Part shown: positions 27,407 to 35,809 of the stretch, piece by piece
Layout of the letters: each line of letters starts with the position of its first letter
Position numbering within the stretch: position 1 is the first letter of the stretch
Assembly: GCA_963704535.1 (NCBI GenBank)
Contig: OY969916.1
Coordinates: forward strand, 1,550,001-1,614,000
DNA length: 64,000 bases
Origin: G963704535 sp963704535
GTDB taxonomy: Bacteria > Chloroflexota > Chloroflexia > Chloroflexales > Roseiflexaceae
Direction of reading: 5' to 3'
The notes under the pieces: generated by a model
Told to the model about the DNA's origin: nothing
Seen by the model: the letters and a program-made list of their open reading frames with translations, nothing else
Database searches by the model: none
Position numbers and translations under genes: made by a program

Positions 27407-28378
27407 ATGAGTAATCAGACGCTGTCCGTCAGCCCCGCAGCGCGAACGCGCCGCCCTGTGGGTCCGGCAAAACGCCGGCAAGCCGCCACTGCCGCAGTCT
27501 ATCTCGCGCCGGCGCTGGCCGGGCTGCTGCTGATCAATATCTTCCCGATCCTCTACACCTTCTACATCTCGCTGACCAACCGCAACGGCGCGGCCCGTTT
27601 CGCGGAGGGAAATTATCAGGTAACAGGTTTTCAAAACTATACCCGGCTGCTGGGCCAGTCCGACTTCTACCTGGTGTTCGGGAAGACCATGGTCTACGCC
27701 GCGCTGTGCGTCTGTTTGTTCTTTGTGGTTGGCCTGACCTTCGCGCTGATCCTGAATAACCCGGCGATCAAAGGTCAGGCGATCTGGCGCACCTTACTGA
27801 TCCTGCCGTGGGCGGTGCCATACTGGATCACCGCGCTGATCTGGAAGTTCCTGTTCCACGGGCAGTACGGCCCGATCAACCAGACCCTGCGCCTGATCGG
27901 CTTGAACCCGCCCGACTGGCTGCTGAACGGGACGACGGCGTTCTTCGCCATCACGATCGTCAATGTCTGGCTAAGCTTCCCGTTCTTCATGCTGATTCTG
28001 CTGGGCGGGCTGCAAGCGATCTCGGCCGACCTGTACGAGGCGGCCGACCTCGACGGCGCCGGGTGGTGGCAGAAACTGTTCACGATCACGCTGCCGCTGC
28101 TGCGCCCGGTGGCGGTGCCGGCGATCATTCTCAGCCTGATCACAACACTCAAGATTTTCGAGACGATCTTTCTCATGACTGGCGGCGGGCCGGTCATACA
28201 GATCGGGCAGCCGGGTGGCACAGAGCTGCTGCTGGTCTGGGCTTACAACCAGGGCTTCCAGGGCTCGCAGCGCTTCGGGCTGGTGGGCGCGTTCTCGCTC
28301 GTCGTCTTCATCATCCTGTTAGGCGTCACGCTAATCTACTCGCGGGTAACCAACGCAACCAGAGGGGCATACGAATGA
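27407..28378 (+). CDS. Sugar ABC transporter permease (MalF/GanP-like)
   Basis: 323 aa, six predicted membrane segments (first LAPALAGLLLINIFPILYTF). The cytoplasmic EAA loop EAADLDGAGWWQKLFTITLP contacts the ATPase. The charged N-terminal 30 residues are cytoplasmic. ATG 27407 has CAGGAG at about 9 bases. The stop overlaps the next start (ATGA), so it is translationally coupled to the second permease. Confidence 0.92.
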   Translation: MSNQTLSVSPAARTRRPVGPAKRRQAATAAVYLAPALAGLLLINIFPILYTFYISLTNRNGAARFAEGNYQVTGFQNYTRLLGQSDFYLVFGKTMVYAALCVCLFFVVGLTFALILNNPAIKGQAIWRTLLILPWAVPYWITALIWKFLFHGQYGPINQTLRLIGLNPPDWLLNGTTAFFAITIVNVWLSFPFFMLILLGGLQAISADLYEAADLDGAGWWQKLFTITLPLLRPVAVPAIILSLITTLKIFETIFLMTGGGPVIQIGQPGGTELLLVWAYNQGFQGSQRFGLVGAFSLVVFIILLGVTLIYSRVTNATRGAYE

Positions 28379-29214
28379 ACGCTCGCAAACCGCTCGCCAG
28401 CACCATGGCGCTCCAGTACGCGATTCTGCTGCTTGGGGTGTTCTTCGCCGTCTTCCCGATCTACTTTGTGTTCCAGGCATCGCTGCGCCCCGGCAACCAG
28501 CTCTACACGACCGACCTGCAACTGCTCCCGACCGATGCCACGCTCGACAACTTCCGCTATGTGCTGACGCAGATCCCGCTGCTGTTGTGGCTGTGGAACA
28601 GCGTCAAGATCGCGGCCGCGACGACCATCTCGACGCTGCTGATCACGGTTCCCGCCGCGTATGCGCTTTCGCACATGTCGTTCCGCGGCCGGAAGACCAT
28701 CCTGACCGGACTGCTGGCGCTCCAGGCCTTCCCGTCCGCGTTAGCGCTGCCGGCGTTCTATCTCATCCTGCTGCGGATCGGCCTGCTCAACTCGCATTGG
28801 GGCCTGATTCTGATCTATGCCGCCGGGGCGACGGCCTTCAACATCTGGAATATCAAGGGCTATTTCGATACCATTCCGCTCGATCTGGCCGAGGCGGCGA
28901 TGATCGACGGCGCCTCGCCGACCAAGGCGTTCCTGCTGGTGATGCTGCCGCTGGTGCGCCCGGTGCTGGCGGTGACGGCGCTGTTTGGCTTTCTGGCCGG
29001 ATTCAGCGATTTCATCCTGGCCAACACGGTGCTGTTCGACGAGCGGCTGTTCACCGCGCCCGTTGGCGTTTTCGGTTTGCAGAGCGGCTACCGCAACCCG
29101 TGGGGCTGGTTCGCCGCCTGCGCGCTGATTATCTCACTGCCGATCACGGCGCTGTTTCTGTACCTCCAGCGCCACCTGGTCTCGGGTCTGGCGGCCGGTG
29201 GGGTCAAGGGCTGA
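28375..29214 (+). CDS. Sugar ABC transporter permease (MalG/GanQ-like)
   Basis: 279 aa, six membrane segments (first LQYAILLLGVFFAVFPIYFV). EAA loop EAAMIDGASPTKAFLLVMLP. The ATG at 28375 overlaps the previous stop by four bases. Completes the transmembrane part of the importer; no ATPase follows, so an external MalK-like ATPase is needed, for which 5084-6196 is the only candidate in the window. Confidence 0.92.
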   Translation: MNARKPLASTMALQYAILLLGVFFAVFPIYFVFQASLRPGNQLYTTDLQLLPTDATLDNFRYVLTQIPLLLWLWNSVKIAAATTISTLLITVPAAYALSHMSFRGRKTILTGLLALQAFPSALALPAFYLILLRIGLLNSHWGLILIYAAGATAFNIWNIKGYFDTIPLDLAEAAMIDGASPTKAFLLVMLPLVRPVLAVTALFGFLAGFSDFILANTVLFDERLFTAPVGVFGLQSGYRNPWGWFAACALIISLPITALFLYLQRHLVSGLAAGGVKG

Positions 29215-29260
29215 TGACAAGGTGAAGGGGTGAGGGGGTGAAGGGGTGAAAGTATGATAA
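29213..29260. repeat. gtgaaggg-type tandem repeat
   Basis: tgatgacaaggtgaaggggt, then gagggggtgaaggggtga, directly after the permease stop; same family as 6174-6212 and 53036-53136 but with no inverted arm. Confidence 0.6.
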
Positions 29261-29305
29261 AGTGTACCACACCTGATCTGGCGGCATGAGGAGAAGCTTG
29301 AGACA

Positions 29306-31357
29306 ATGAGTTCCACACACGCTGCGACCAGTGAGCGCACAGGCCGGTTTCCATTCTCGTCGATGGCCTATGGGGGCGACTACAACCCCGAGCAGTGGCC
29401 GGAGGAGGTCTGGCAGGAGGATGTGCGCCTGATGCGCGAGGCCGGCGTCAACCTGGTCTCGCTGGGCATCTTCGCCTGGGCGAAGCTGGAGCCCCAGCCC
29501 GGCCAGTTCGACTTTGCCTGGCTCGACCGGATCATGGACCTGCTGGATGCCAGTGGCGTCCGGGTCGATCTCGCCAGCGCTACGGCCTCGCCGCCACCCT
29601 GGTTGGCTCGGCTGCATCCCGAGTCACTGCCGGTGAATGCCCAGGGCGTCACACTCTGGCCGGGCGGTCGCCAGCAGTACTGCCCAAGCAGCCCGGCCTA
29701 CCGCCAGGCGGCCCAGGCACTGGTGCGGCGCCTGGCCGAGCGCTATAAGGATCACCCGGCCCTGGCCCTCTGGCATATCAACAACGAGTACGCCTGCCAC
29801 GTGAGCGAGTGCTTCTGCGACGAGTCGGCGCGCGACTTCCGCCGCTGGCTACGGCGGCGCTACAGCACCCTGGCAGACCTCAACACGGCCTGGGGCACCG
29901 CGTTCTGGAGCCAGCAGTACAGCGATTGGGATGAGATCAACCCGCCGCGCGCGGCGCCGACCTTTCAGAACCCGACCCAGCAGCTCGATTGGCGCCGCTT
30001 CTGCTCGGACGCCCTGCTCGAATGCTTCGAGTTGGAGCAGGCCATCCTCAAGGAAGCCACGCCCGATGTGCCGATCACGACCAACTTCATGCATGGCTTC
30101 AAGCCGCTGAACTACTGGCAGTGGGCGGCGCGCGAGGATCTGGTCTCTCTCGACATGTACCCGGACCCTAGCGACCCGCAAGCGCACGTCTACGCCGCGC
30201 TGAACTACGACCTCATGCGCTCGCTGGGTGCGGGCCGGCCCTGGCTATTGATGGAGCAGGCCACCAGCCAGGTCAACTGGCGGCCGCACAACCTGGTGAA
30301 GCCGCCCGGCCAGATGCGGCTGTGGAGCCATCAGGCGCTGGCTCGCGGCTCGGCCGGCGCAATGTTCTTTCAGTGGCGGGCCTCCAAGGCCGGCTCCGAG
30401 AAGTTCCACAGCGCCATGGTGCCCCACGCCGGCACCGAGTCGCGCACCTGGCGCGAAGTCGTCGCGCTCGGCCAGGAGCTGAAAAGGCTTGACGCCGTGC
30501 TGCCCACGCGCGTGTACGCCGAGGTCGCGATCGTCTTCGACTGGGAGAGCTGGTGGGCGCTCGAACTCGATAGCAAGCCGTCCGTCGATCTGCGGCTGCT
30601 AGAGCAGGTTCGCTCGTACTATGATCCGCTCTTCCTGCACAATGTTACGGTGGACTTTGTGCCGCCGGGGGCAGATCTGCGGAGCTACCGGCTGGTGTTG
30701 GTGCCGAATCTGTATCTGGTGCGCGACGCGGCAGCACAAGCGCTAGAGAACTATGTTGCCCAGGGCGGCACACTGGTCATGTCCTGCTTCAGTGGCATCG
30801 TCGATGAGCACGACCACATTCGCCTGGGCGGCTACCCGGCGCCGTTTCGGAAGCTGCTGGGGCTGCGGGTCGAGGAGTTCGCGCCGTATGCCCCCGGCCA
30901 GGTACACGAGATCAGCACCGACGATGAAGTTCGCTATCCATGTGACCTATGGAGTGATATCATCGACCTGGAGGGCGCCAGAACGATCGCGGAGTATACG
31001 AAGGGGTTCTTCACCGGCAGCCCGGCGGCGACGCGTCACGCCTTTGGCGATGGCGTCGCCTACTATGTCGGCACGCGGCCCGCAGCAGCGGGTATGGCTT
31101 GGGTGCTCGACCGCGCCTGCCGCGACGCGGGCGTGGAGGGGGTCGCGTCGGTGCCGGAGGGTGTCGAGGTGGTGCGACGGCAGTCGGCATCCACCACGCT
31201 GCTCTACCTGCTCAACCACCGGCATACGCCCGTCGAGATCGCCCTGGAGGCGCCTGCCCACGATCTGCTCACCGGACAAGACATCAGTGGCACATTCACG
31301 CTAGGACCACAGGGCGTGGCGATCCTCACACGCGAGTACACGCCTGAAGCCAGGTAA
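29306..31357 (+). CDS. Beta-galactosidase, GH42
   Basis: 683 aa cytoplasmic enzyme releasing galactose from imported galacto-oligosaccharides. GH42 start YGGDYNPEQWPEEVW, acid/base Glu161 in WHINNEYAC, nucleophile Glu317 in LLMEQATSQVNW. The four-Cys zinc site typical of many GH42 enzymes is suggested by YAC, SECFC and QQYCPSS. The trimerisation (about 395-600) and C-terminal domains are complete. No signal peptide. Last gene of the galactan locus; corresponds to GanA in Bacillus. Confidence 0.94.
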   Translation: MSSTHAATSERTGRFPFSSMAYGGDYNPEQWPEEVWQEDVRLMREAGVNLVSLGIFAWAKLEPQPGQFDFAWLDRIMDLLDASGVRVDLASATASPPPWLARLHPESLPVNAQGVTLWPGGRQQYCPSSPAYRQAAQALVRRLAERYKDHPALALWHINNEYACHVSECFCDESARDFRRWLRRRYSTLADLNTAWGTAFWSQQYSDWDEINPPRAAPTFQNPTQQLDWRRFCSDALLECFELEQAILKEATPDVPITTNFMHGFKPLNYWQWAAREDLVSLDMYPDPSDPQAHVYAALNYDLMRSLGAGRPWLLMEQATSQVNWRPHNLVKPPGQMRLWSHQALARGSAGAMFFQWRASKAGSEKFHSAMVPHAGTESRTWREVVALGQELKRLDAVLPTRVYAEVAIVFDWESWWALELDSKPSVDLRLLEQVRSYYDPLFLHNVTVDFVPPGADLRSYRLVLVPNLYLVRDAAAQALENYVAQGGTLVMSCFSGIVDEHDHIRLGGYPAPFRKLLGLRVEEFAPYAPGQVHEISTDDEVRYPCDLWSDIIDLEGARTIAEYTKGFFTGSPAATRHAFGDGVAYYVGTRPAAAGMAWVLDRACRDAGVEGVASVPEGVEVVRRQSASTTLLYLLNHRHTPVEIALEAPAHDLLTGQDISGTFTLGPQGVAILTREYTPEAR

Positions 31358-31390
31358 TATTTGGCCTACAAGTCTTCTTTACAATATAGA

Positions 31391-31432
31391 AAAAGGGAAA
31401 CTGAGGGGCAGCCCCTCAGTTTCCCTTTTCCA
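31391..31432. terminator. gagggg-core palindrome, terminator-like
   Basis: aaaagggaaactgaggggca / gcccctcagtttcccttttc is an almost perfect 20-bp stem with A-rich and T-rich shoulders. It lies between the convergent GH42 and zinc-ribbon genes and fits a bidirectional terminator. Confidence 0.7.
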
Positions 31433-31453
31433 GTAAAGTACCACGCCATCACA

Positions 31454-31639
31454 CTACGCGATGCTCTTCTGCAAGCAGGTGCGGTGATGGTAGGTCTTGT
31501 TGCGCCGGCGGCTGTCCATCACGACGACCATCTCGCGGTCATTCAAGATTCGCTCCCCGCAGTTGTTGCAGTTGTGGATGGTCGCGCGACCGCTCTTGTC
31601 ACGCGCGGTGACGTCAGTCTTAGACTTCTTCTCAGCCAT
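31454..31639 (-). CDS. Small zinc-ribbon-like protein
   Basis: 61 aa: basic N-terminus (MAEKKSKTDVTARDKSG), then one potential zinc site, CNNC with a later HHRTC. No other domain. Family not recognised; a nucleic-acid-binding role is possible from charge. The start at 31639 is chosen over longer frames because AAGGAACGGAG precedes it and the upstream stretch covers the promoter at 31748. Confidence 0.72.
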   Translation of the reverse strand: MAEKKSKTDVTARDKSGRATIHNCNNCGERILNDREMVVVMDSRRRNKTYHHRTCLQKSIA

Positions 31640-31747
31640 GACTCTGTGCTCCGTTCCTTGAAACCTGTGACAAAATAAAGAGACAGCGAGAAAGAGTTTT
31701 GAAGCTGCCTCGAACGCAGATCCGGTTGGGGACCCGCGTCGCACGGT

Positions 31748-31753
31748 ATTATA
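31748..31753 (-). promoter_or_regulatory. Extended -10 promoter of zinc-ribbon gene
   Basis: Minus strand reads CGTATGCTATAATACC; TGC precedes TATAAT. The 5' leader would be about 100 bases. Confidence 0.55.
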
Positions 31754-31784
31754 GCATACGTTTTAGCACCGTGCTACATGAGTA

Positions 31785-31813
31785 TTGACTCTTCCTCAAA
31801 CATCGCATATACT
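31785..31813 (+). promoter_or_regulatory. Sigma-70-type promoter
   Basis: TTGACT (31785-31790), 17-base spacer, TATACT (31808-31813). Leader to the ATG at 31834 is about 14 bases. The strongest promoter match in the window. Confidence 0.8.
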
Positions 31814-31833
31814 CTTTGCACAGGCTTTGAGAA

Positions 31834-32298
31834 ATGATTGAACAGCTTACTATGATCAACGTCACCCGTACTCGGCACATCGACGCGACGCCGGAGGCGG
31901 TCTTCGCCGTGCTGGCCGACCCCGCCAACCTGAGTGGGCTGATGCCGCGGGTGCGGCGCGTGGATCTGGTTGAGCGTGACGAGCACCACGCCCGCGTCGC
32001 GACGTACCTGGCGATGGGTCCGTTTGGCGACATCCGCACCGAGGGCGACGTGTGCTGGGAGGCTGGCAGAGAGGTGATCTTCAAGGCCCGCCGGCCGCTG
32101 CCGGTCGAGGCGCGCTGGACGCTGACGCCATCGGCCGGTGGCACCGACCTGAGTGCGACGCTCTCGCTCGACCTGGCGCCGCTGATCGGCCCGCTGGTCG
32201 CCTTCGTGCCCCAGAAGGATGTCGCCAGCATGCTCGCGCCCGACCTGGAGGCCGCTCTCGCCGAAATCGCGCGGCGAGTGGAACATACAGAGCGTTAA
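31834..32298 (+). CDS. SRPBCC family protein (polyketide cyclase/START-like)
   Basis: 154 aa, single helix-grip domain that binds hydrophobic ligands in a deep cavity (start TRHIDATPEAVFAVLADPANL, end MLAPDLEAALAEIARR). Catalytic role unknown. ATG 31834 follows the promoter closely with no ribosome site; a second start at 31852 is possible. DUF92 gene follows after 22 bases and may be co-transcribed. Confidence 0.85.
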   Translation: MIEQLTMINVTRTRHIDATPEAVFAVLADPANLSGLMPRVRRVDLVERDEHHARVATYLAMGPFGDIRTEGDVCWEAGREVIFKARRPLPVEARWTLTPSAGGTDLSATLSLDLAPLIGPLVAFVPQKDVASMLAPDLEAALAEIARRVEHTER

Positions 32299-32320
32299 CG
32301 ACGCCAGATTGTCATTAACC

Positions 32321-33142
32321 GTGCTGAATATCCCCCGCATCCTGGCCGGTTTCCTGCTCAGCCTGCTGATCGGCGGCCTGGCCTATCGCCGCCGCTCGCT
32401 CACGCGTGGCGGCTGGTTTGGCGCGGTCTTGACCGGCACACTCACCTTCGGGCTCGGCGGCTGGAGCTGGGGCGTGACCTTGATCGTCTTCTTTGTGACC
32501 TCCAGCGCGCTGTCGCACTTTCGCCAGGGGTATAAGCAGCGCGTCGCCGGCGAAAAGTTCGAGAAGGGCGGCCGGCGCGACCTGTTTCAGGTGCTGGCCA
32601 ATGGCGGAGTCGGGGCACTGCTGGCGCTGTTGTATGGCCTGGCCGGCACCCCACCCGCGCTACTGGCGCTCTTCATCGGCATCATGGCCACAGTCACCGC
32701 CGACACCTGGGCGACCGAGATCGGCGTGCTCAACCCACGCCCCCCGCGCCTCGTCACCACCTGGCGCGTCGTCGAGCCGGGCACATCCGGCGGCATCACC
32801 GTCGTCGGGACGCTGGCGTCGGCCGCCGGCGCCCTGACGATCGGCCTGGCGGCCGCAGTCGTCGCGTCGATCGAGGGCGGCACGGTGCTGCTATGGCTGC
32901 TGCCGGCCGCGCTGCTGGGCGGGGTCGCCGGCAGCCTGGCGGACAGCCTGCTGGGAGCGACAGCGCAGGCGACCTACGGGCTGCCGGGTGGCGGCGAGAC
33001 CGAGCGGCGCGCCGGCGGCGATGGGAGGCCGCTGCCGCTGCTGCACGGCTGGCGCTGGATGCACAACGATATGGTGAACTTCCTGAGTTCGCTGGCTGGG
33101 GGAGCGGTGGCGCTGGGGATCTTTGCGCTGCTGGCTGCTTGA
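32321..33142 (+). CDS. DUF92 family membrane protein
   Basis: About 273 aa, six to seven hydrophobic segments. Family motifs are the conserved cytosolic stretch with MATVTADTWATEIG (catalytic-like Asp/Glu) and GTSGGITVVGTLAS, and SLADSLLGATAQ. DUF92 includes plant VTE6 (phytyl-phosphate kinase) and TMEM19; a prenyl-phosphate kinase role is plausible here but unproven. The start is uncertain: GTG 32321 is used because homology begins at LNIPRILAGF; there is no ribosome site. Confidence 0.82.
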   Translation: MLNIPRILAGFLLSLLIGGLAYRRRSLTRGGWFGAVLTGTLTFGLGGWSWGVTLIVFFVTSSALSHFRQGYKQRVAGEKFEKGGRRDLFQVLANGGVGALLALLYGLAGTPPALLALFIGIMATVTADTWATEIGVLNPRPPRLVTTWRVVEPGTSGGITVVGTLASAAGALTIGLAAAVVASIEGGTVLLWLLPAALLGGVAGSLADSLLGATAQATYGLPGGGETERRAGGDGRPLPLLHGWRWMHNDMVNFLSSLAGGAVALGIFALLAA

Positions 33143-33171
33143 GCAGCGGGTGGCTCAAACCCTTTTGAAAA

Positions 33172-33240
33172 ACAAAGCGGGAAAGTGCAAGTGGGAAGGT
33201 TGAGGGGCTGCCCCTCAACCTTCCCACTTGCACTGTAAAG
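33172..33240. terminator. Long gagggg-core palindrome between convergent genes
   Basis: agtgcaagtgggaaggttga, ggggctgcccc, then tcaaccttcccacttgcact: a perfect stem of about 25 bp, the best of the palindromes in the window. It separates DUF92 and VanW. Confidence 0.75.
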
Positions 33241-33249
33241 GACTAATCT

Positions 33250-35424
33250 TTAGCCGTTCGGCGGCGGCTGCTCGGGGGCGGGCTGCTGCTCCGGCGTGGT
33301 CATGGGCTGCGCCTCTGGCGCGGGCTGCGCCTCTGGCGCGGGCTGCGCCTCTGGCGCTGGCTGCTGCTCCGGTGCGGGCGCCGGTTGCGCCTCCGGGGCG
33401 GGCTGCTGCTCCGGCGCGGGTGCCGGCTGCGCCTCCGGCGTGGTCGCCCAGCTCAGCGGTCGTCCGTTGGGTCCCATATCGGCGGGGTTGACCGCGTATT
33501 TGTTCGCCCAGGGGCGGAACTTGGTGCGGAACAGCTCCGGCGAGCCCTTGACGCCGTTCTCCACGACCGTCCGGTAGACATCGATCGTCATGCCGCCACG
33601 CGCCTTGTCACTCTGCTTGATCCACCCACGCGGCTGCTTGGCGTCGGGGATGAACTCCGGGTCCGTGGGCGCCGGAATATAGTTGTACACCTTATGGGTC
33701 AGAAAGACCTCCCGGCCCGGCTTAGTACCGTAGAACGCGACCTCGGCCAGCCCGGTTCTAGGGTTGGAGAGCGTCTGGATAAGCAGCCAATTGCCGGTGT
33801 CGTTGACGAACTTCAAATCCGGGCCGCCGGTGAAGATCGTCGCGTCCAGCCCGGCCCCATCGCCATAGGAGCCCAGGCCATATTTATCATACCAGTTGAT
33901 GTAGAATGAGTGGCCCCAGCGCTCGGTAATCGGCAGCCCGGCCCAGAACGCCGCCCGGAACAGGGTAGTCGAGTCCTGGCAGATGCCGCCGCCGAACTCA
34001 AGCTGGGTACGGTTCTGGATGATCGCGTAGCCTTCGACGAAGCCGTTCTTCGCGTCGATCGAGCCGATATTCTCGTTGAAGGAGAACTCTTCGCCCGGCG
34101 CAAGCAGGATGCCGTCCAGCATCTGCATCCCAGCACCGATATTGGTGATCCGGTACTCGGCCGAGCCGGTGAAGTCACTCCGACCGACCGACACCAACTC
34201 CTTGAGCCCGATCTGGTGCAGGTTGTCCTCGGTAACTTGCGGCGCGACCTCGCGCACCGGCAGCGCCAGCACGCGCTCCTGGTTGGTGGCCGAGGTCATA
34301 ATCAGCTCGCGGGCGCGATCCTCATCAACGCGCAGGCCAGGCTTGCCAGGCCGGGTAATCTTCAGGTCGCCGCCGTTCCAGGCTACGCGCGGGTTGACGC
34401 TGCCGCGCCCGGTTTCATCGGCGATCAGCCGCACGCGGCGATCCACTTGGTACTGGTTCAGCGCGACGGCGATCTGGTCGCTGGCGCTATCCTGCGGCAC
34501 GCGAGCGACCTCCAGCATCAACACCAGATCTTCTGGCTCCCACACATACTGTTTGTCCTCGATCGTCAGCGTCAGCGGTCCCTGAAGTATCGCTTCGAGC
34601 CGCTCCTTGGCGGCCGCCACGGCCGCGTCGTGCAGGCGCGGCGCAATCGTGCGCGTTCGCACCGCCACCGTCTGGTGGGTGAAGCCGCGCAGGCCGGCGG
34701 TTAGGTCCTGGACGGTCTCGTCGACCAGCACCTGCCGGCCCACGCGCGCCGGCTGCGTCGTCACGCTGAGCCCGTCGAGGCGCAACTGCGCGTCGGCCGG
34801 CGGCTGATCGAGGCCGGCGCCGATACGGGCGACGTACCGCTGCATCGCGCGCTGGTCGAAGGAGACCTGGAGCGGGAGGTCAAACCCATTTTGCCAGATC
34901 GCCGCAACCGCCTGCAGATTGGCGACCAGGCCATTACCGCGACCAGCCTGGTAGGCGCTATTGATCGCATCCTTGAACTCAAACGCGATCCCCAGATCTT
35001 CCGGTGTCGGCTGCCAGGCCCGGTCGCCGAAGGTCAGCGTCGCCGGGCGCTCCAAGAAAGCGCCGTAGCGGGCTCGGAGCGCCGCCTCGGCCTCCTGCGC
35101 CGTCATATCGCCGACGCGAATGCCCTGGACGGTGATATTCGGGTAGATCCGGCCCTGGTAGCTGCGATCGAGGTAGTACAGGCCGCCGCCGACCGCCAGT
35201 ACCATCAAAATCAGCAGCGTCAGCAAGAGGTTGAGCAGCACGGTGCTGCGACGACGGGGCGGGCGCCGGCGCACGGCGCGCGGCAAGACTGCCGGGCCGA
35301 CCGGGTGTGGCAGGTCGGCTGATCGATCGACAATCTCGTGGACGGGGAGTGGACGGGTCGCGTACGAGTTGTCCGTCGGACGACTCGATGGGCGATACTG
35401 CGGGTAGAGCTCTTCAGCAGACAC
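33250..35424 (-). CDS. VanW family protein with peptidoglycan-binding-4 repeats
   Basis: 724 aa. Cytoplasmic head of about 65 residues, one membrane anchor (LLLTLLILMVLAVGGGLYYL), then PG_binding_4-type repeats (about 110-400) and a VanW domain (about 440-600: EFSFNENIGSI, EFGGGICQDSTTLFRAAF, THKVYNY). The C-terminal 85 residues are a Pro/Ala/Gln repeat (units of PAPEAQ and PEQQPAPEAQ). Probably a wall-associated protein; VanW function is unresolved. GTG 35424 is chosen because GGAGG lies 5 bases upstream; the ATG at 35451 overlaps this site. Confidence 0.9.
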   Translation of the reverse strand: MSAEELYPQYRPSSRPTDNSYATRPLPVHEIVDRSADLPHPVGPAVLPRAVRRRPPRRRSTVLLNLLLTLLILMVLAVGGGLYYLDRSYQGRIYPNITVQGIRVGDMTAQEAEAALRARYGAFLERPATLTFGDRAWQPTPEDLGIAFEFKDAINSAYQAGRGNGLVANLQAVAAIWQNGFDLPLQVSFDQRAMQRYVARIGAGLDQPPADAQLRLDGLSVTTQPARVGRQVLVDETVQDLTAGLRGFTHQTVAVRTRTIAPRLHDAAVAAAKERLEAILQGPLTLTIEDKQYVWEPEDLVLMLEVARVPQDSASDQIAVALNQYQVDRRVRLIADETGRGSVNPRVAWNGGDLKITRPGKPGLRVDEDRARELIMTSATNQERVLALPVREVAPQVTEDNLHQIGLKELVSVGRSDFTGSAEYRITNIGAGMQMLDGILLAPGEEFSFNENIGSIDAKNGFVEGYAIIQNRTQLEFGGGICQDSTTLFRAAFWAGLPITERWGHSFYINWYDKYGLGSYGDGAGLDATIFTGGPDLKFVNDTGNWLLIQTLSNPRTGLAEVAFYGTKPGREVFLTHKVYNYIPAPTDPEFIPDAKQPRGWIKQSDKARGGMTIDVYRTVVENGVKGSPELFRTKFRPWANKYAVNPADMGPNGRPLSWATTPEAQPAPAPEQQPAPEAQPAPAPEQQPAPEAQPAPEAQPAPEAQPMTTPEQQPAPEQPPPNG
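33262..33445. repeat. Coding repeats for Pro/Ala/Gln tail
   Basis: Imperfect tandem units of 18 and 30 bp (gcgggctgcgcctctggc and variants) inside the VanW gene. All are multiples of three and encode PAPEAQ-type repeats. Confidence 0.8.
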
Positions 35425-35451
35425 ACAAGCCTCCAAAACGCCATGCAGCAT

Positions 35452-35809
35452 AGCACATACGCCGTACGAGGACCCGCGTTACCACGAGTGCGCTGCGTTG
35501 GTTAGAAGGATGCGCCAGGCCAAAGTCAGGTACGGCATATGGCTCAACTATACTTTAGAAGCGCGCATACTGTCAATGAGTAATTGGTGAAAATCGCTTA
35601 CAATTCTGACTCAAAGCCGAAGCAATCCACGTGCCACGAAGCGCACCGCACGGGGCCGCCCGGCAGCTGCCCGCCGACACAAGCGCAGACGAGGGAAGGG
35701 AAAAAGAGCCCTCTTCGTGATCTTCGTACCTTCGTAAGCTTCGTGGTAAAACTGCTGGTTTATTTACGCCGAGCTGTACTATCGGATGGAGCCTGAGGCC
35801 GGCGCAGCC
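35452..35809. other. Intergenic region with ttcgt-type repeat
   Basis: No convincing gene. The part at 35628-35757 carries gtgccacgaagcgca on the left and repeated ttcgt/cttcgta units (cttcgtgatcttcgtacctt) on the right, which are complementary, resembling the other tandem inverted repeats. Candidate promoters for VanW (minus strand) are not obvious. Confidence 0.5.

Noticed and set aside
31640..31760. tRNA-like segment between the zinc-ribbon and SRPBCC genes
   Set aside because: No acceptor stem or T-loop (GGTTCRANYCC) match; it is a leader region with two opposite promoters.
33296..33577. Cys/Gly-rich plus-strand frame over the VanW tail
   Set aside because: Antisense shadow of the PAPEAQ coding repeats.
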